This document shows positions 11,389 through 22,486 of a stretch of DNA of 64,000 bases, in pieces (the stretch's first letter is position 1; each line of letters begins with the position of its first letter). This stretch comes from Glossina fuscipes (lineage: Eukaryota; Arthropoda; Insecta; Diptera; Glossinidae): positions 2,591,645-2,655,644 of the forward strand of contig NW_023998454.1 of NCBI RefSeq assembly GCF_014805625.2, read 5' to 3'. Made by a program: the position numbers and the translations under genes. The notes beneath the pieces were generated by a model that saw only the letters and a program-made list of their open reading frames with translations, searched no databases and was not told the origin of the DNA.

Positions 11389-13178
11389 ATTTCTGTTCTC
11401 GAACTCTGCATGGGGGTAACAAAACTTATTTTTATGCAAAAAAACTACAGATTCACACATTCTCTTCTGGATGAAATTGATAGCCGAGTTTACAACCTTT
11501 TAAACGATAATATAATATAACCGTCCATAAATGCCAATTCTTATAATGCACTTTTTCTTGTAGTATCAGAGGAAACTCATTAAAAAATGGTAGTGATTGA
11601 TTTGAGAGAATTAAAAAAGAAAGCCTCAATGAGAAATTTCCTTTAACTGGGTTAAAAAAGATTTAAAATTGCTTTCAAAGTATGTTGATATCCGTGTTGA
11701 GTTGCTTAGAATCACTTCCCGTTTGGCCTGTGAGCCCAAAACAAGGGACGACTTTGTTTCCTCACAGTACATTATGTATAAACGGGGCTTGTATTTATTT
11801 ATTATTATTATTGTAAATGTTAAGTTTATAATGTTGTACGCCTACAGGCTAGCCAGCCATTCAAGAAAATTTGCAATGCGTCTGTTATGTTCTTAATTGT
11901 TTTTAATGTGTTAAAATTCAAGCCATTTGCACTTTGTTGTTTCAGTTCAAATCATTTTTGTCTTTTTTTTTTTGAAAAGATTTAAAATACTCACTTACTT
12001 CACTTATTTTTGTTGTGAAAAAATTTCGTAATTTGGAACGTTGGGTGTGTTTATCCTTATGTCTATCTACATAGAACCTTTAAATTTTTGAGTTTCGGTC
12101 CCCACTTGGGTGGTTTAAAAGGATTTGAAGCTGTAAAGAAGGAGCGCGCGCGTTGTTGATGGATTGGCTAGTTCGGGAGAAATGGGGGATTTAAAATTTA
12201 TTCCATAGACACATCATAGGCGATTACGAACAAAAAAAAGCGCGTGCTTTACCCCATATAAGGATCAGCAGGCGAACGAAACCTATTTACCCAAAGGACT
12301 GATTTTGTGACCGGGACCACTCTTTGCCTTGTCCTATTTACGGTCTCCATCGACCGATGGTTGTCAATGGGAGACTTCCCCGAAATTTGTTCCGACAATC
12401 ACGAAGCTACTTTCCTCTAAAGAAAATCTGGAAATTATTTTTTATGCATTTTTTGTTGCATTAAAATCGTTATTTACATATATTGAGCAAATAGAAAACT
12501 TTCTGAACGTTCAGATCTACAAATTAGTGACACTAACAACGGTAGGTATATATAAAAACAACAAAAAACATAAAATCATGGCGTGTTTACTTAACTCATA
12601 ATGTCGACGACGCTGCGTTTCACACTGCCGTTGTTTACAGAAGGAGCGCTTATTGTGGCCAGGGTTTGGGGTTCGTTTACAAAACAAAATGGATTTTTGA
12701 CAAAAAAGCATATGTGTTTGTTGTAGTATATGGTATCGTAAACGTATATCTCGTTACGATTCGGACCAAACTTGGAAAGAATCATTGCAATATTGCAATA
12801 ATAAATCGCCATGCTGCGTGAGATCGGACGGAAATCCTGTTATAGCCGCTTGGTGCATAGAATCATTTATAAATTTTAATACGATTGACATGCAATCTAA
12901 GCCTTTTTGCAATTCTTTGGTCGCCATCGCTAAAAGGTGTGATCTTCCAGTAATAAATGTTGTTTCGTTATGCATTGCACATGCATAAACGCTGCTGGCG
13001 TCCATGCAGAAAGAGATGCATGTCAACCCAAGTCTCATTTAAACGCTTTGACAGTAAAACAAATACGAGCGATAAAATGTGCCTTGTCTTTACACAAATC
13101 CATGAACCCCCAAATTCTGCGGTGGAAATACAATTCTCCAAATCTTAAAGAAAAAATTCACTGTGAAAAGCATATAGA
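11389..13178. other. No gene identified; dispersed-repeat snippet and possible transposon debris
   Basis: About 11726-11765 repeats the 4690-4727 segment. Around 12600-13170 several short frames look somewhat protein-like on the plus strand, but they resemble nothing I know. Their position directly upstream of the integrase relic makes decayed LTR-element pol sequence one possibility. Confidence 0.35.
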
Positions 13179-13646
13179 ATGACCCTAACACCAACATCAG
13201 CAACTGCTTTTGGCACAGTTGTAATTGATACCATCGGCCCAAAGATGGAAAGAGGCAGCGAATACGCGATAACACTTATCTGCGACTTTACCAAATATCT
13301 GGTAACAATTACGGTTGCAAAGAAAAGCGCTAAAACCGTACGAGAGGCAATCTTCGAAAAAATTCATACTAAACTACGAACCCATGAAAACACTCGTTAC
13401 AGGTCAAGGAACCGAATACAAAAATGCGCTAATGAACGATCTATGTCAGTATAATAAAATTGGCAAAATAACATCAACAACCCATCATCATCAGACACTT
13501 GGCATGGTGGAACGCAACCACCGAGCATTAAATGATTACATCCGCTCATATGTATCGCCTAATTGAATGACGGGGATATTTGGATAAAATAATTCCAATA
13601 TTGTTTCAACACAACATCTTTCACAACACATAAATATTGCCCCTAT
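13179..13646 (+). pseudogene. Gypsy-type LTR retrotransposon integrase core, left part
   Basis: Two overlapping frames (13179-13454 and 13315-13566) encode the DDE integrase core of a gypsy-type pol. The first block has the VIDTIGP strand bearing the first catalytic Asp. A frameshift lies near 13340-13390. The second Asp is replaced by Gly (TGQGTEYKN), and the block with the catalytic Glu (MVERNHR) is present. A TGA at about 13564 follows. The ORF then runs to CPY at 13646, where the solo LTR interrupts it. The copy is inactive by frameshift, stop, catalytic substitution and insertion. Confidence 0.82.
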
Positions 13647-14618
13647 TGTAAGGAAGCGTTTTGCTTCCTTACGAAATACAAGTCCATCCGCCTAAGACAG
13701 TTAGCCACAGCGAACAACCCGTCAGTCCGATCTGTCCGTGAACGACTGTCTGGGGTAATAAAAACAGGAACACACACTCCAGCATCAAATGTATTGTAAA
13801 GAGAAAAATTATAAACACATATCGAATATGGCTATGTTAATAAACCCATAGGAACACACACCCTTGTATAAAAGATATAAACGACAAAACCCCACAACAA
13901 TGTATATAAAGAGACTAGACCATATAAAAGTCACACACATGTACAAACGCTCATGTACAAAATATATAGGCAAGTACCCTTAACGATGTATATAAAAAGA
14001 TCAGGCCACACAAAAACATACACACATGTAGGAATACCCATGTATAAAAACCCATAACAATGCATTTAAAAACGCTAGGCCATACACAAAAAAAAAGAAG
14101 GAACTAATACACATGTATAAACATCCATGCATAAAATATATAAGCACATGCAAGCAAGACACAAAATGCGTAGCATTATACAATATTGCGTAAGCACTGT
14201 TAGGTCAGATAAAATTTTCAAGCAAAGTACAAAGTTGTACAACACCGTTAGGGTATACAAAACTTAAAGGAGTAAGTACTTAGGTAGGAAAAAAAAATAA
14301 GAACATACGACAATGCATAAACTGCATACATAAAATGTACAAAGGCACGATCACACATGCCAAGCATGTAGAAACACACAAAGCAAAGCGTATGCAAACA
14401 CAAAGGCACAAGCACTCACGTACCTAACGGTGATTGAATCAGGCGATTCGGTACCTCGGTGCCTGTTGAGTAGACATTTGAACAAACATAGTAATAAGCT
14501 ACACGTAAGTTGGTATTAAGTTATGTATAAGCAGGATCATGCAAGTGATAACTAAGGTTGCGACTGCAGCCAACACATAGAGCATGTTGGCAATAGGACA
14601 AGCGAGCGAGACTTCAGC

Positions 14619-14652
14619 TATAAAAGAGCAGCACATCGCACAGAATCGTTCA
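14619..14652 (+). promoter_or_regulatory. LTR core promoter: TATA box and initiator
   Basis: TATAAAAG lies at 14619-14626 and a TCAGTT initiator-like site has its A at 14652, 33 bases downstream. The same pair is recognisable in the second LTR copy (TATAAAAG at about 18851). The start site is inferred from sequence only. Confidence 0.6.
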
Positions 14653-14721
14653 GTTTAGTGTCATAGCCGCCTGAAGGTAAGTGGGTACGGACAATGTGAC
14701 AAGTCTATTCTTTTTTTTGAC

Positions 14722-14910
14722 TTTACGGATAGGGGATGTACTGGCTAGTTGTTAGTCGTCATCCCTGAAGGACTTTGTAGGACAACTGACTCTACGGATA
14801 GGGGATGTACTGACTAGTTGTTAGTCGTCATCCCTGAAGGACTCTGCAGGACAACTGATTTTACGGATAGGGGATGTGCTGGCTAGTTGTTAGTCGTCAT
14901 CCCTGAAGGA
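14722..14910 (+). repeat. 69-bp tandem repeat in the LTR transcribed region, about 2.7 copies
   Basis: ACGGATAGGGGATGT occurs at 14725, 14794 and 14863, giving an exact 69-base period. Each unit also contains GTTAGTCGTCATCCCTGAAG. The array lies just downstream of the inferred LTR start site. The second LTR copy shows only one unit before the assembly gap, a place where a collapsed array would be expected. Confidence 0.95.
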
Positions 14911-15150
14911 CCGAGGACATCTTTTTTTTGTGTTTACATACGAATACCCACCCGGAGACAAACCAAGGCAGCTATGACACTGGCAACGTATCCGGTGTAG
15001 TGTTCCGCGACATCGGAAAAAAAGCGAAAGAAAAAGCTCTACGCGTGCAGAAAAAGAAGAAGAAAGGTAAAAGCGCGACAAAGTCGGGTCACCTCGCTGG
15101 TTCCTTTTCCTCGCCAACCTCTACACAACGCTGCACTTCTGTCAATACAA

Positions 15151-15156
15151 AATAAA
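15151..15156 (+). terminator. LTR polyadenylation signal AATAAA
   Basis: AATAAA lies about 500 bases after the inferred LTR start, which would make the R region long. It is the only canonical signal between the promoter and the LTR end. Confidence 0.45.
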
Positions 15157-15265
15157 GACAATGAACATCAGTACCGAAGGTCCAGTAAATTTCATTTCAA
15201 ACAACGATTCTTGCAACGAACCTTGGAGTGGCTGAGTTATACCCCGCCCAAGAAAACCCGTTACA

Positions 15266-15660
15266 CTATGAACTAGAGTTTGCAAAGCCAGCAACATAAC
15301 TAACAAATCACAATAAGAACATTGAGCTATACAATATAGACGATTACGCTAAAGAGACTAAATATGGTTTAGACATAGCATACGCGCGCGCTAGATACTA
15401 TTAGATAAAGAAAAAGAAAAGCAAAAAATAAATTACGACAAAAAAACTAACAATTTTCCACTAGAAGTAAGTAATTTAGTATTACTAAGAAATGAAGTAG
15501 GGCATGAGTAGGTAAAATAAGTATTTAGGCCCGTAGAAATTAAGGATAACAACAACATTAAAATTAAGGACAATAAAAACAAAAATCAAATAGTACACAA
15601 AAATAGGTTAAAACTGTATAAAGAATATATAAATAAGCAAAAAAAAATTTTTTTAAAATA
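15266..15660 (+). pseudogene. Gypsy-type integrase, right part (C-terminal GPY/F-like region)
   Basis: Immediately after the CTAT duplication the integrase frame resumes with ELEFAKPAT and then a stop. Further on it reads YNIDDYAKETKYGLDIAYAR, then a lysine-rich linker, a LVLLRNE strand, a YLGP turn, and finally KNQIVHKNRLK, which is the usual C-terminus of this integrase group. Several stops and one-base shifts are present. With the piece at 13179-13646 it forms one old pol gene split by the younger LTR. Confidence 0.75.
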
Positions 15661-16599
15661 AAAACTAAATGTAAGGCAAAACAAAATTTTTTATATAAAA
15701 AACAAACAAAAATTTTTATATAAAAGTATTTATAAGAAGAAAGAAAAATATTCATTCATAACAAGACCACGGTAGAAGAAATAACCGAATTAATCCATAA
15801 TTACTAAACCCAAGAATGACCATTTATTACTAAACATCATTCTTCCCAAAAGGTATGGTGTAACATTATCGTAGTCGACCCGTTTAATAATCATTTATGC
15901 TTAGTTTACGCTTTTCATGTAATGTAAACGTACCTGTAATCTAGACAAGATCAGTTCTACATATTTCCACATACTGCAAGTCTAGCTATAACCTAGTTAA
16001 TATAACGCAATCTAGCTATAACACACATTACATATAACTTTAGTAATAGTCAAGTTTAACTCTACTATTTTGCTTAAGTTAGCATAACAATTTATTATAT
16101 AAGTTATTGACCACAGTTCAGTTAAGTCAAGGGTAACGTAAGAAGTAAAGTAAGAAGTAAAATAAAAAGTAACGAAAGAATTAATAAGCAAGAATTAATA
16201 AGTAAGAATTAATAAGAGTTTAAAATCAAGAGAATTGTAATAAATAACAATTCAAAAGAACCATTGATTGTGTTTTCACTACAGTGTAATTTTCCGAACA
16301 AAACGCTTTGCCTTGAAAGCTAACCAGGACTCAATCAATCATATTCTCTGAACGCATTTGACGCAATATTAACTATTAGTTCGTTCCGTACACATAAACT
16401 ATGCGTTTCTAAAAGTTCGGTGCGAACATGACTGCGCTTTAGACGTCTTGCGTGCAAATTCTGCTGGTATGTATATAATCATCGCTACACAGATTACAAG
16501 CGTTATCACCGTTTAATGAAATGTCCGCATGAACAATACCATCCATAGATCGGGAAAGTAATTCATGTATAGCACCAGTCTTATGTTTTCTGCGTAACA
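15661..16599. other. Probable 3' end of the old gypsy-type element; no gene
   Basis: A purine-rich stretch at about 15730-15755 follows the integrase end, and TGTAACATTATCG begins at 15859. These could be the polypurine tract and the start of a 3' LTR. I could not find a matching 5' LTR or a target duplication, so the boundary is unproved. The rest is AT-rich with repeated GTAAGAA/TAATAAG motifs near 16140-16215. Confidence 0.35.
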
Positions 16600-16905
16600 A
16601 ATGTTGTACTCCGCTAGGTCGTGGTGGTTTTAAAGCTAACTTCTTTTACTAGCAATACGTTTATCACGCATCTGACGGCACATCATTAATTCTTAGAAAT
16701 ACTAGAATTTTGGTTTCAGGCGTTGTACTTCCTAAAAAGATTCTTTTTAATTGTTCAGCCAATTCAGCAGGCATTGAATAATTTTCAATGGGTTGTGACA
16801 TTAACAATTCGACACCTTTAGCGTACCACTCGTTTGCTCTTTCAGCTCTTTCCATGTGTTCGCGATTCTTGTTTACAATCTGATTCTTGAAGTGAATATT
16901 TTCAT
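16600..16905 (-). pseudogene. Trio/Kalirin-type RhoGEF relic (end of a spectrin repeat)
   Basis: Trio-family proteins are Rho guanine-nucleotide exchange factors with spectrin repeats, acting in axon guidance. On the minus strand a frame reads RANEWYAKGVELLMSQPIE and AELAEQ, then jumps to TPETKILV and RINDV. A shifted frame continues with DKRIAS and LALKPPRP. The order of a WY-GVELL-SQPIE helix, TPET-LV, RI-DV, a KRIAS helix and a KPPRP linker matches the last spectrin repeat before the DH domain of Trio-like proteins. Frameshifts, a stop and an apparent internal deletion make it non-functional. The family match comes from memory of conserved motifs and needs a search. Confidence 0.5.
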
Positions 16906-17216
16906 TATTTAAATTAATTTAATTTATTTATTTATTCCAGAAAATTAATTATACATACGCTTACTCTACTCATATATTTTATATAGTTTTTGAAAAATGG
17001 GAGAAAAAGTTCAAATTTGTTTAAAATGGAAAAAAACTGCACAAAAGAGAAGTTTGTTAATTAATAAAAAAAAAAAAATTGCGAAAGTAAAGTAATTTCT
17101 CAAAATAATAAGTCCACGGCTTATTAGTATCGTTGCCATTATTTAATAAACGCAAATAGTATTGAATAATAGATGTATGACAAAAGAGCAAATATAAGTA
17201 TTTTAAATTCGTTTAT

Positions 17217-17990
17217 ATGAAATCCTTCAACATCCAAGGAACAGCTCGGCGAACTGCTTCTCTTCATTACATACCGTCTCGACAGCTGACAATGAAATTT
17301 GACAAATATGAGAGAACGCATTTGACAGCTGGTGTGTCTATGCGATCCCAAAAGACTGATAATCATCAAACAATGCTCGATGCCATCACCTGCCGAAAAA
17401 CGAAAATATAAACCGGCTATCGGATATGTGATTGAAGAGCCGACCGAACAACTGGAATTTGTTTACGTAAGCATTAATAAAGCGAAAGGTTTTTAAAAAG
17501 TGATTTTTTGAAGCAGAATACTATTCATAAAGCGAAAAAAAAGTTTTAACCCCATATAGAAACAGATAGGAGCATACCTTAGTTAAATTTTTTCTGTTTT
17601 TTTCTGCAGTACATCATTGCAGCAATGCAAAATCCAAATGAATCGTATTCAGCGCTTAACGCATATATATTGCTATTTGTTTATTTAGCGAATTTCTTTT
17701 GTGGAATATTAAATTCTACAAAAATTTTCCAAAATTGCAAATTTACTTAATGAATTTTTTTCTGAAGCTCATAAGCAGTATATGGATAAAAGTTTCGATA
17801 AGGCTATTAAACAATATGCCGAGCCAACGCTTTGTTGGGAACTGGTTAGAAACGTCTCTTCGCCTTGCCATACTTTAGTCGCCACTGCACGGAGTTCTCC
17901 TGTTTTTCAAATTATCGATGAATACCTATACCTTGTAACGAGAAAAATGTCTAAACACCTATTGTACAGGCCCACGTGAGTTAATTCATA
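17217..17990 (+). other. Coding-looking fragments, unidentified
   Basis: About 17380-17465 encodes KPAIGYVIEEPTEQLEFVY and is followed by a GTAAGC donor-like site. 17782-17979 encodes a 65-aa frame with MDKSFDKAIKQYAEPTLCWE. They could be exons of a degenerate transposase, since they lie directly before the second LTR copy. I recognise no family. Confidence 0.3.
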
Positions 17991-18993
17991 GAAACACACA
18001 CCACATGTGTGTAAAGAGAAAAGTACAAGCACATAGTGAGGATGCCTCTGTAAAACCACAGAAGCCCACCACAGCACAGATTAAGAACCCCAGCGTACCA
18101 AAAAGCTTAGATCCAAATTTCAAAATGTGTTAGCGGAGTCAAGAACTCAATCAAAAGGGAAAAAAGCTCAGAACCAAGAAAGTAAGAACCCAAGTATAAA
18201 TACAAGTAGAATCTCAAAATGTTTAAGAACTCAAAGGTTAAATAAAATTCCAAGTATAAATACTAGTAGAATCTCAAAATGTTTAGGAACTCAAAGGCCA
18301 AATAAAACTCAAAGTATAAATACAAGTAAAACCCCAAAATGTTTAACATGCAAGAACTGAACTTAGGTAGAAAATCTATGCATGCAAAACAAACTTCAGC
18401 AAGAATCTCTATGTGTAAAAATGCGCAGAATGTGTAGCACCGTTAGGGTATACCAAACTTATAGGAGCAAGTACTTAGGTAGGAAAAGAAAATAATAAGA
18501 ACATACGACAATGCATAAACTGCATACACAAAATGTACAGAGACACGATCACACATGTAGAAACACACAAAGAACATGTAAACACAGTGCACAAGCACTC
18601 ACATACCTAACGGTGATTGAATCACGCGTTTTGGTACCTGAGTGCTTAGCGAGTAGACATTTGAACAAACATAGTAATAAGCTAGTTGTAAGTTGGTTTT
18701 AAGTTGTATACAAGTAGGATCATGCGAGTCGTAACTAAGGTTGCGACTACAGCCAACCTAAGCTAAGCATACACATAAGCATATTACCTCAAACTTATGT
18801 AAACACATAGAGCATGTTGGCATTAGGACAAGCGAGTGAGACTCAGGCTATAAAAGAACAGCGCATCGCACAGACTCGTTCATTTCGGTGTCATAGCTGC
18901 CTGGAGGTAAGCGGTTACAGACAATATGACAAATCTCTTTTTTTTTTGACATTACGGATAGGGGATGTGACGGTTGGTCAAAATCGCCATCCC
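17975..18993 (+). mobile_element. Second copy of the LTR, 5'-truncated, ending at the assembly gap
   Basis: From about 17980 short pieces match the 13647-15265 LTR. From about 18430 to 18990 the match is continuous: the CACCGTTAGGGTATAC block, the TATA box, the GTGTCATAGC leader and the start of the ACGGATAGGGGATGTG repeat. The TGTAAGG terminus is absent. The middle (18000-18420) has sequence missing from the first copy, including a 60-bp repeat. The copy is interrupted by Ns at 18994. It has the same orientation as the solo LTR about 4.2 kb away. Because the first is bounded by its own target duplication, the two are separate insertions of one family. Confidence 0.75.
18192..18354 (+). repeat. 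60-bp tandem repeat in the second LTR copy, 2.7 units
   Basis: AAGTATAAATAC begins units at 18192, 18252 and 18312, an exact 60-base period. The array is open in one frame because 60 is divisible by three, which explains the 77-aa frame at 18127-18360. That frame is not evidence of a protein. Confidence 0.92.
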
Positions 18994-19003
18994 NNNNNNN
19001 NNN
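18994..19003. other. Assembly gap (10 Ns)
   Basis: Ten Ns interrupt the sequence just inside the tandem-repeat part of the LTR. Such arrays are hard to assemble, so the real gap size is unknown. Any frame crossing it is meaningless. Confidence 0.99.
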
Positions 19004-19241
19004 AAATAAGACCAGCTTTCAAGTTAAGTTCCAAGCTCAGCACTTATTTGGCGATGGAGGTGAGACGAGTTTCAAGTTGAATGGTTTTGTGCCATGGAAC
19101 AATAATAGCATATTGCCGCTGTTCGATAAAAAGGCAAATGAAGATTCGGTGCCATTTGCTACAACTAATCATTGTTCAACAAATCTTTGTATTGCGAAAT
19201 TTTTCATTTTTGTTCGCATTACATTAATAGATTGCCCTCAT

Positions 19242-19353
19242 AAATATGATAAAGCTGAAAAATGACCCTGACAGGTACGATGAAGGTGAAAAATTGAGCT
19301 GACAAATACGATAAAGCTGAAAAATTGCCCTGACATATAAGATAAAGCGAAAA
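19242..19353 (+). repeat. 31-bp tandem repeat, about 3.6 degenerate units
   Basis: Units of the form AAATATGATAAAGCTGAAAA followed by an ACCCTGAC-like end repeat every 31 bases from 19242. A further partial unit precedes them. Confidence 0.85.
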
Positions 19354-19934
19354 ATTATATACGCTTCCGCAACAATCAGTTCGACATGATTACAGTGATT
19401 TAAATGTCACCCTCTACAATTACTTTCGGCAACCTTTCCATGAAACTAAGGTTAATTCGATTCAAATCCTATTATAACGGAAATTTCTCATTTAACAGAA
19501 GTTCAGCGAAAATTTTCATTACTTTAACAGAGTTGCAGCGTTGCAATTTATTTATTAAAAGCAACTCTGTGCTCTTTCCATTCCCAACGTAAGATACTTT
19601 TTTTAAAGGAAAAAACCATTTAACGGCTTTTTACAAGTGCACTAACAAGTTGTACGAAGTATGTAACTACTATTTTTTTTCTTCTTTTTTAGATAGAAAA
19701 AGGTCCATCTATCATTGTAAGGAAAAGGAAAATCGTGTCGTGAACGGCAGTAGAATAAAGGTGATTATAAAAATATATAAATACTTTTGTGTATTACTTA
19801 TGTATTTCCTCTATTTTAGACAAGAAAAAATGAAGCACAATTCTACGGTCATATTCGGTGTATGCCAAAGGTAACATTTTATTTATCTTTACTTATTTTG
19901 ATGTATAATTTATTAATTTCTTTTTATTTGATTT

Positions 19935-20130
19935 TAGACTAAAAAAGAAGCATACGCCTCTACTATCTCTTCACCAGAATGCGATATTTCCATAGGCCAA
20001 TAGTAAGTTTGTGATCATTTTTATTTACAAAATTTAGTAATCACAAACTTTTTCTTTTGCAGATATCAACATACCGGCACAGCGATCCTGATTTATTTAG
20101 ATGCATTAATTATTTATTTATGCATTACGT
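19935..20130 (+). repeat. Dispersed repeat pair, copy 2 (partner 9600-9800)
   Basis: Same orientation and layout as copy 1: AAGCATACGCCTCTACTATC, a GTAAGT site, AGTAATCACAAACTTTTTC, a TTTTGCAG site and ACAGCG. The divergence is clear but alignment is unambiguous. Confidence 0.7.
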
Positions 20131-20309
20131 ATGTGCTGTGAGGGCTAATTTTACTCAAAACCTGTTGCTGTGATAGCTCAGCGGCTCCAGGTTCCTTTGA
20201 CAAGAAATTTCTTCAAAGTATTCTTTTCTTAGAAAATTATATTTCAAGATTTCTTCTTTTACATTCACAATTTTCTATATCAAAGTTCATTTTTCTTAAT
20301 CTACTGGTC

Positions 20310-20520
20310 CAGCCATCATTGTAACCGCACCAACCGTCTCAACACGTCCACTCCCTAATTCACTCTGCGACCAACTCTCCTCTCACTTACTGTACTCTAA
20401 CTTACAAACTTAACTGAAGCTCGGCTTAAGCTAACTATTCCAATTTCTCTTTACCTAATTTCACTTTAGTTAGTCCCAATTCTTTTCGCCTTACTTCCCC
20501 TAATTTCACTCCCCCTTGTT
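20310..20520 (+). repeat. Dispersed repeat pair, copy 1 (partner 25240-25440)
   Basis: CATCATTGTAACCGCACCAA and the following pyrimidine-rich 200 bases match 25247 onward (ATCATTGTGACCGCGCCAAC). Both contain a run of CTAACTTAC-like motifs ending in TTTAATTTCACTTTA-like sequence. Non-coding. Confidence 0.75.
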
Positions 20521-20580
20521 ATAAGCAAACAATGCTTCTATTTTCAATTTGTCAATGGTGGTTGTCAACAAATTTAGACT

Positions 20581-20780
20581 CGCTTTTTCAATTATGCTCA
20601 GTTGTGACAAAATTCATAGACGCTCTTTCAATACTTTCTCAATTGCCAACAGACACAGACTAGCTCTTTCAAATCAACTCAATTGCCTCCAAATTCAGAC
20701 CTGCTTTTTCAATTGCTCTCAGATGTGACCAAATTCAAACTCGCTTTTTCAATATCTTCTCAATTGTCAACAAATATAAA
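20581..20780 (+). repeat. 40-bp tandem repeat, five degenerate units
   Basis: CGCTTTTTCAAT-type motifs begin at 20581, 20621, 20662, 20702 and 20742, a period of 40-41 bases, each followed by a TCAATTG or TCAG-TG element. Confidence 0.88.
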
Positions 20781-20825
20781 GATGTCTCGACAATTCAACA
20801 AATAGCTAAAATATCTCACGGCTTA

Positions 20826-20919
20826 GGTTTATTTTCAATTTATACACAACCATTTAGTTGCGTGTCGGTTTATTTTCAATTTATAAACACAACCATTTGG
20901 TTACGTTTCGGTTTATTAG
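20826..20919 (+). repeat. 41-bp tandem duplication, partial third unit
   Basis: GGTTTATTTTCAATTTATA recurs at 20826 and 20867, with a third GGTTTATT near 20910. The part with AACCATTTGGTTACG is also found inverted at about 62165-62200. Confidence 0.85.
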
Positions 20920-21316
20920 GACCAGGAGCAGCCGCTTAATAAATAAAACAATAAAATAAATGAATGCGAATCACTGCCAACGCACATTTTCGTTTATACA
21001 ATTTTTTTCGTCGTTCAGGGAGTATTTTGGCTTTTGGCTTGAAAACGAGATTTTGTGCAGGGAAATTTAAGATCTAAGCTAAAGCTACAAACTAAATGTT
21101 TTATAATTGTAAGGAATTATAATTTAGAATAAAGGAGAAAATTGTAGGATTTCAAGCATCTTTCTATGGATTCAATGTTCGAATCGATTCAGTTTCGAAT
21201 CAAGATTTGATAACAAAAACAACTTGGAACTAAATATGTTTTTCCGCGCAAAGTTTCGGGACCATAGCTAGGACTTTAACAGAAGGCAGAAGCAGACGAT
21301 CAAGTCTGTTCCGCTA

Positions 21317-21995
21317 TTGACGCTCTTTTCATATAAATTTTATAATTTCCATAAAATCAATGTTTCCATGCTAAAATCACATCTCGCTCATATTGTGCTT
21401 GATTTCTCAGTGGAAAGTATTGATAGCTTACTGTCGTCGTTCTACAAGATATTAAATCAATCTGTTTCTGCATCCGTTTTGATCAAGCAGTCCACTCCTT
21501 GAAGCAAGTGTCCCCCGCGGTTTAATAAAACAATTAAATATTGCAAGAATAGGAAAAACAAGCTTTTCAAAAAATTTTCGAAAAGTGGTTCTTCTTTCGA
21601 GTATTTCGCTTACGCAGTGGCAAGGCATAAATTTAATTCCCTCAACCGCCAATACTATTGCAGATACCTTTAGTTTGTTAAATCTTCCTTGTTTGCTAAT
21701 CCTAAATACTTTTTTAAATTTGTTAATTTCAAAAGAAAAATCTCCATAAATCCCTCTCATGTGTCTTTTAATCGCTCCGAGTCCTTAAATGATTTTGAAA
21801 CATCAAATCTCTTTGCGGAATACTTCCAGCAGAACTTTTCAACTGCCAATTTTGATTTATCAGCAAACTATCCATATCCGATTTCTAATTTGATTTCAAT
21901 TCCCAACTTTGTTATATGTGAAAATGACGTTTTTGAAGGTTTGAGCACTCTAAAATATAATTGCTCGCCTGGACTTGACGGAAAAAAAAGTTTAT
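21317..21995 (+). pseudogene. Non-LTR retrotransposon relic (linker and start of reverse transcriptase)
   Basis: Three successive frames give SLLSSFYKILNQSV, then PKYFFKFVNFKRK, then LFAEYFQQNF and LKYNCSPGLDG. The last corresponds to the LK-SPGPDGIP motif opening the reverse transcriptase of Jockey and CR1-type elements, and the preceding parts fit the region between endonuclease and RT. It stops right after that motif. Several stops break it. It is unrelated in sequence detail to the R1-like element at the left end. Confidence 0.65.
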
Positions 21996-22486
21996 AATAA
22001 GAAGAGCCCTATACAAATTATTACATATAATTAATATTGAGCGTATACAAAGCATAATGATCAAGATAAAATTTATTCGTGAAAATGTTGATAGCAAAGA
22101 AATTATGCTGAAGAAATGATTGCATCCGCTCAAAGAATAAAGATATGTATATGATAAAATTTATAATCAGTCGAATACAAAGTTCACTTGCGTTCCTAAA
22201 GCAAAATCGTATGGCTAACCTTTGTTTGCGTAACCATTAATGAAGAAGTGCAAAATTAATCGGGGGAAAATTTCTTTAAAATGAGATTATTATATCAGAT
22301 TATTTAAAGAAAATAACAACCGAAATTGTAAAATGTGGATTTTGGGAAACAGAAGACAGTTCAGAAGATGTTCATTCTATAGTTTTACATTTGCAATTAG
22401 TTAGCAATCTTTAATGTTGCCGTTCTTCTTGGCTTATAGGAAATCATTGGAACGACAAAGGGAAATATATGTCGCGATTTTATTAT

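Larger units (their letters stand above)
13647..15265 (+). mobile_element. Solo LTR (1619 bp) with CTAT target duplication
   Basis: The segment begins TGTAAGG and ends GTTACA, so its termini are the TGTAA...TTACA inverted repeat expected of an LTR. The four bases before it (13643-13646, CTAT) are repeated directly after it (15266-15269). Removing the LTR and one CTAT rejoins the integrase frame across the Pro-Tyr/Glu-Leu junction, which independently confirms both ends. A 4-bp duplication is typical of gypsy-type integration. Inside are degenerate U3 repeats of roughly 75-90 bp (13890-14120), a TATA box, a likely start site, a 69-bp tandem array and an AATAAA. There is no internal region, so it arose by LTR-LTR recombination. 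Confidence 0.93.

Noticed and set aside
15859..16500. Complete 3' LTR of the old gypsy-type element
   Set aside because: A TGTAAC start is visible, but I could find neither a matching end with a target duplication nor a second copy.
18127..18360. 77-aa repeat protein SINTSRISKCL
   Set aside because: Produced by a 60-bp tandem repeat inside an LTR; no start context or family.
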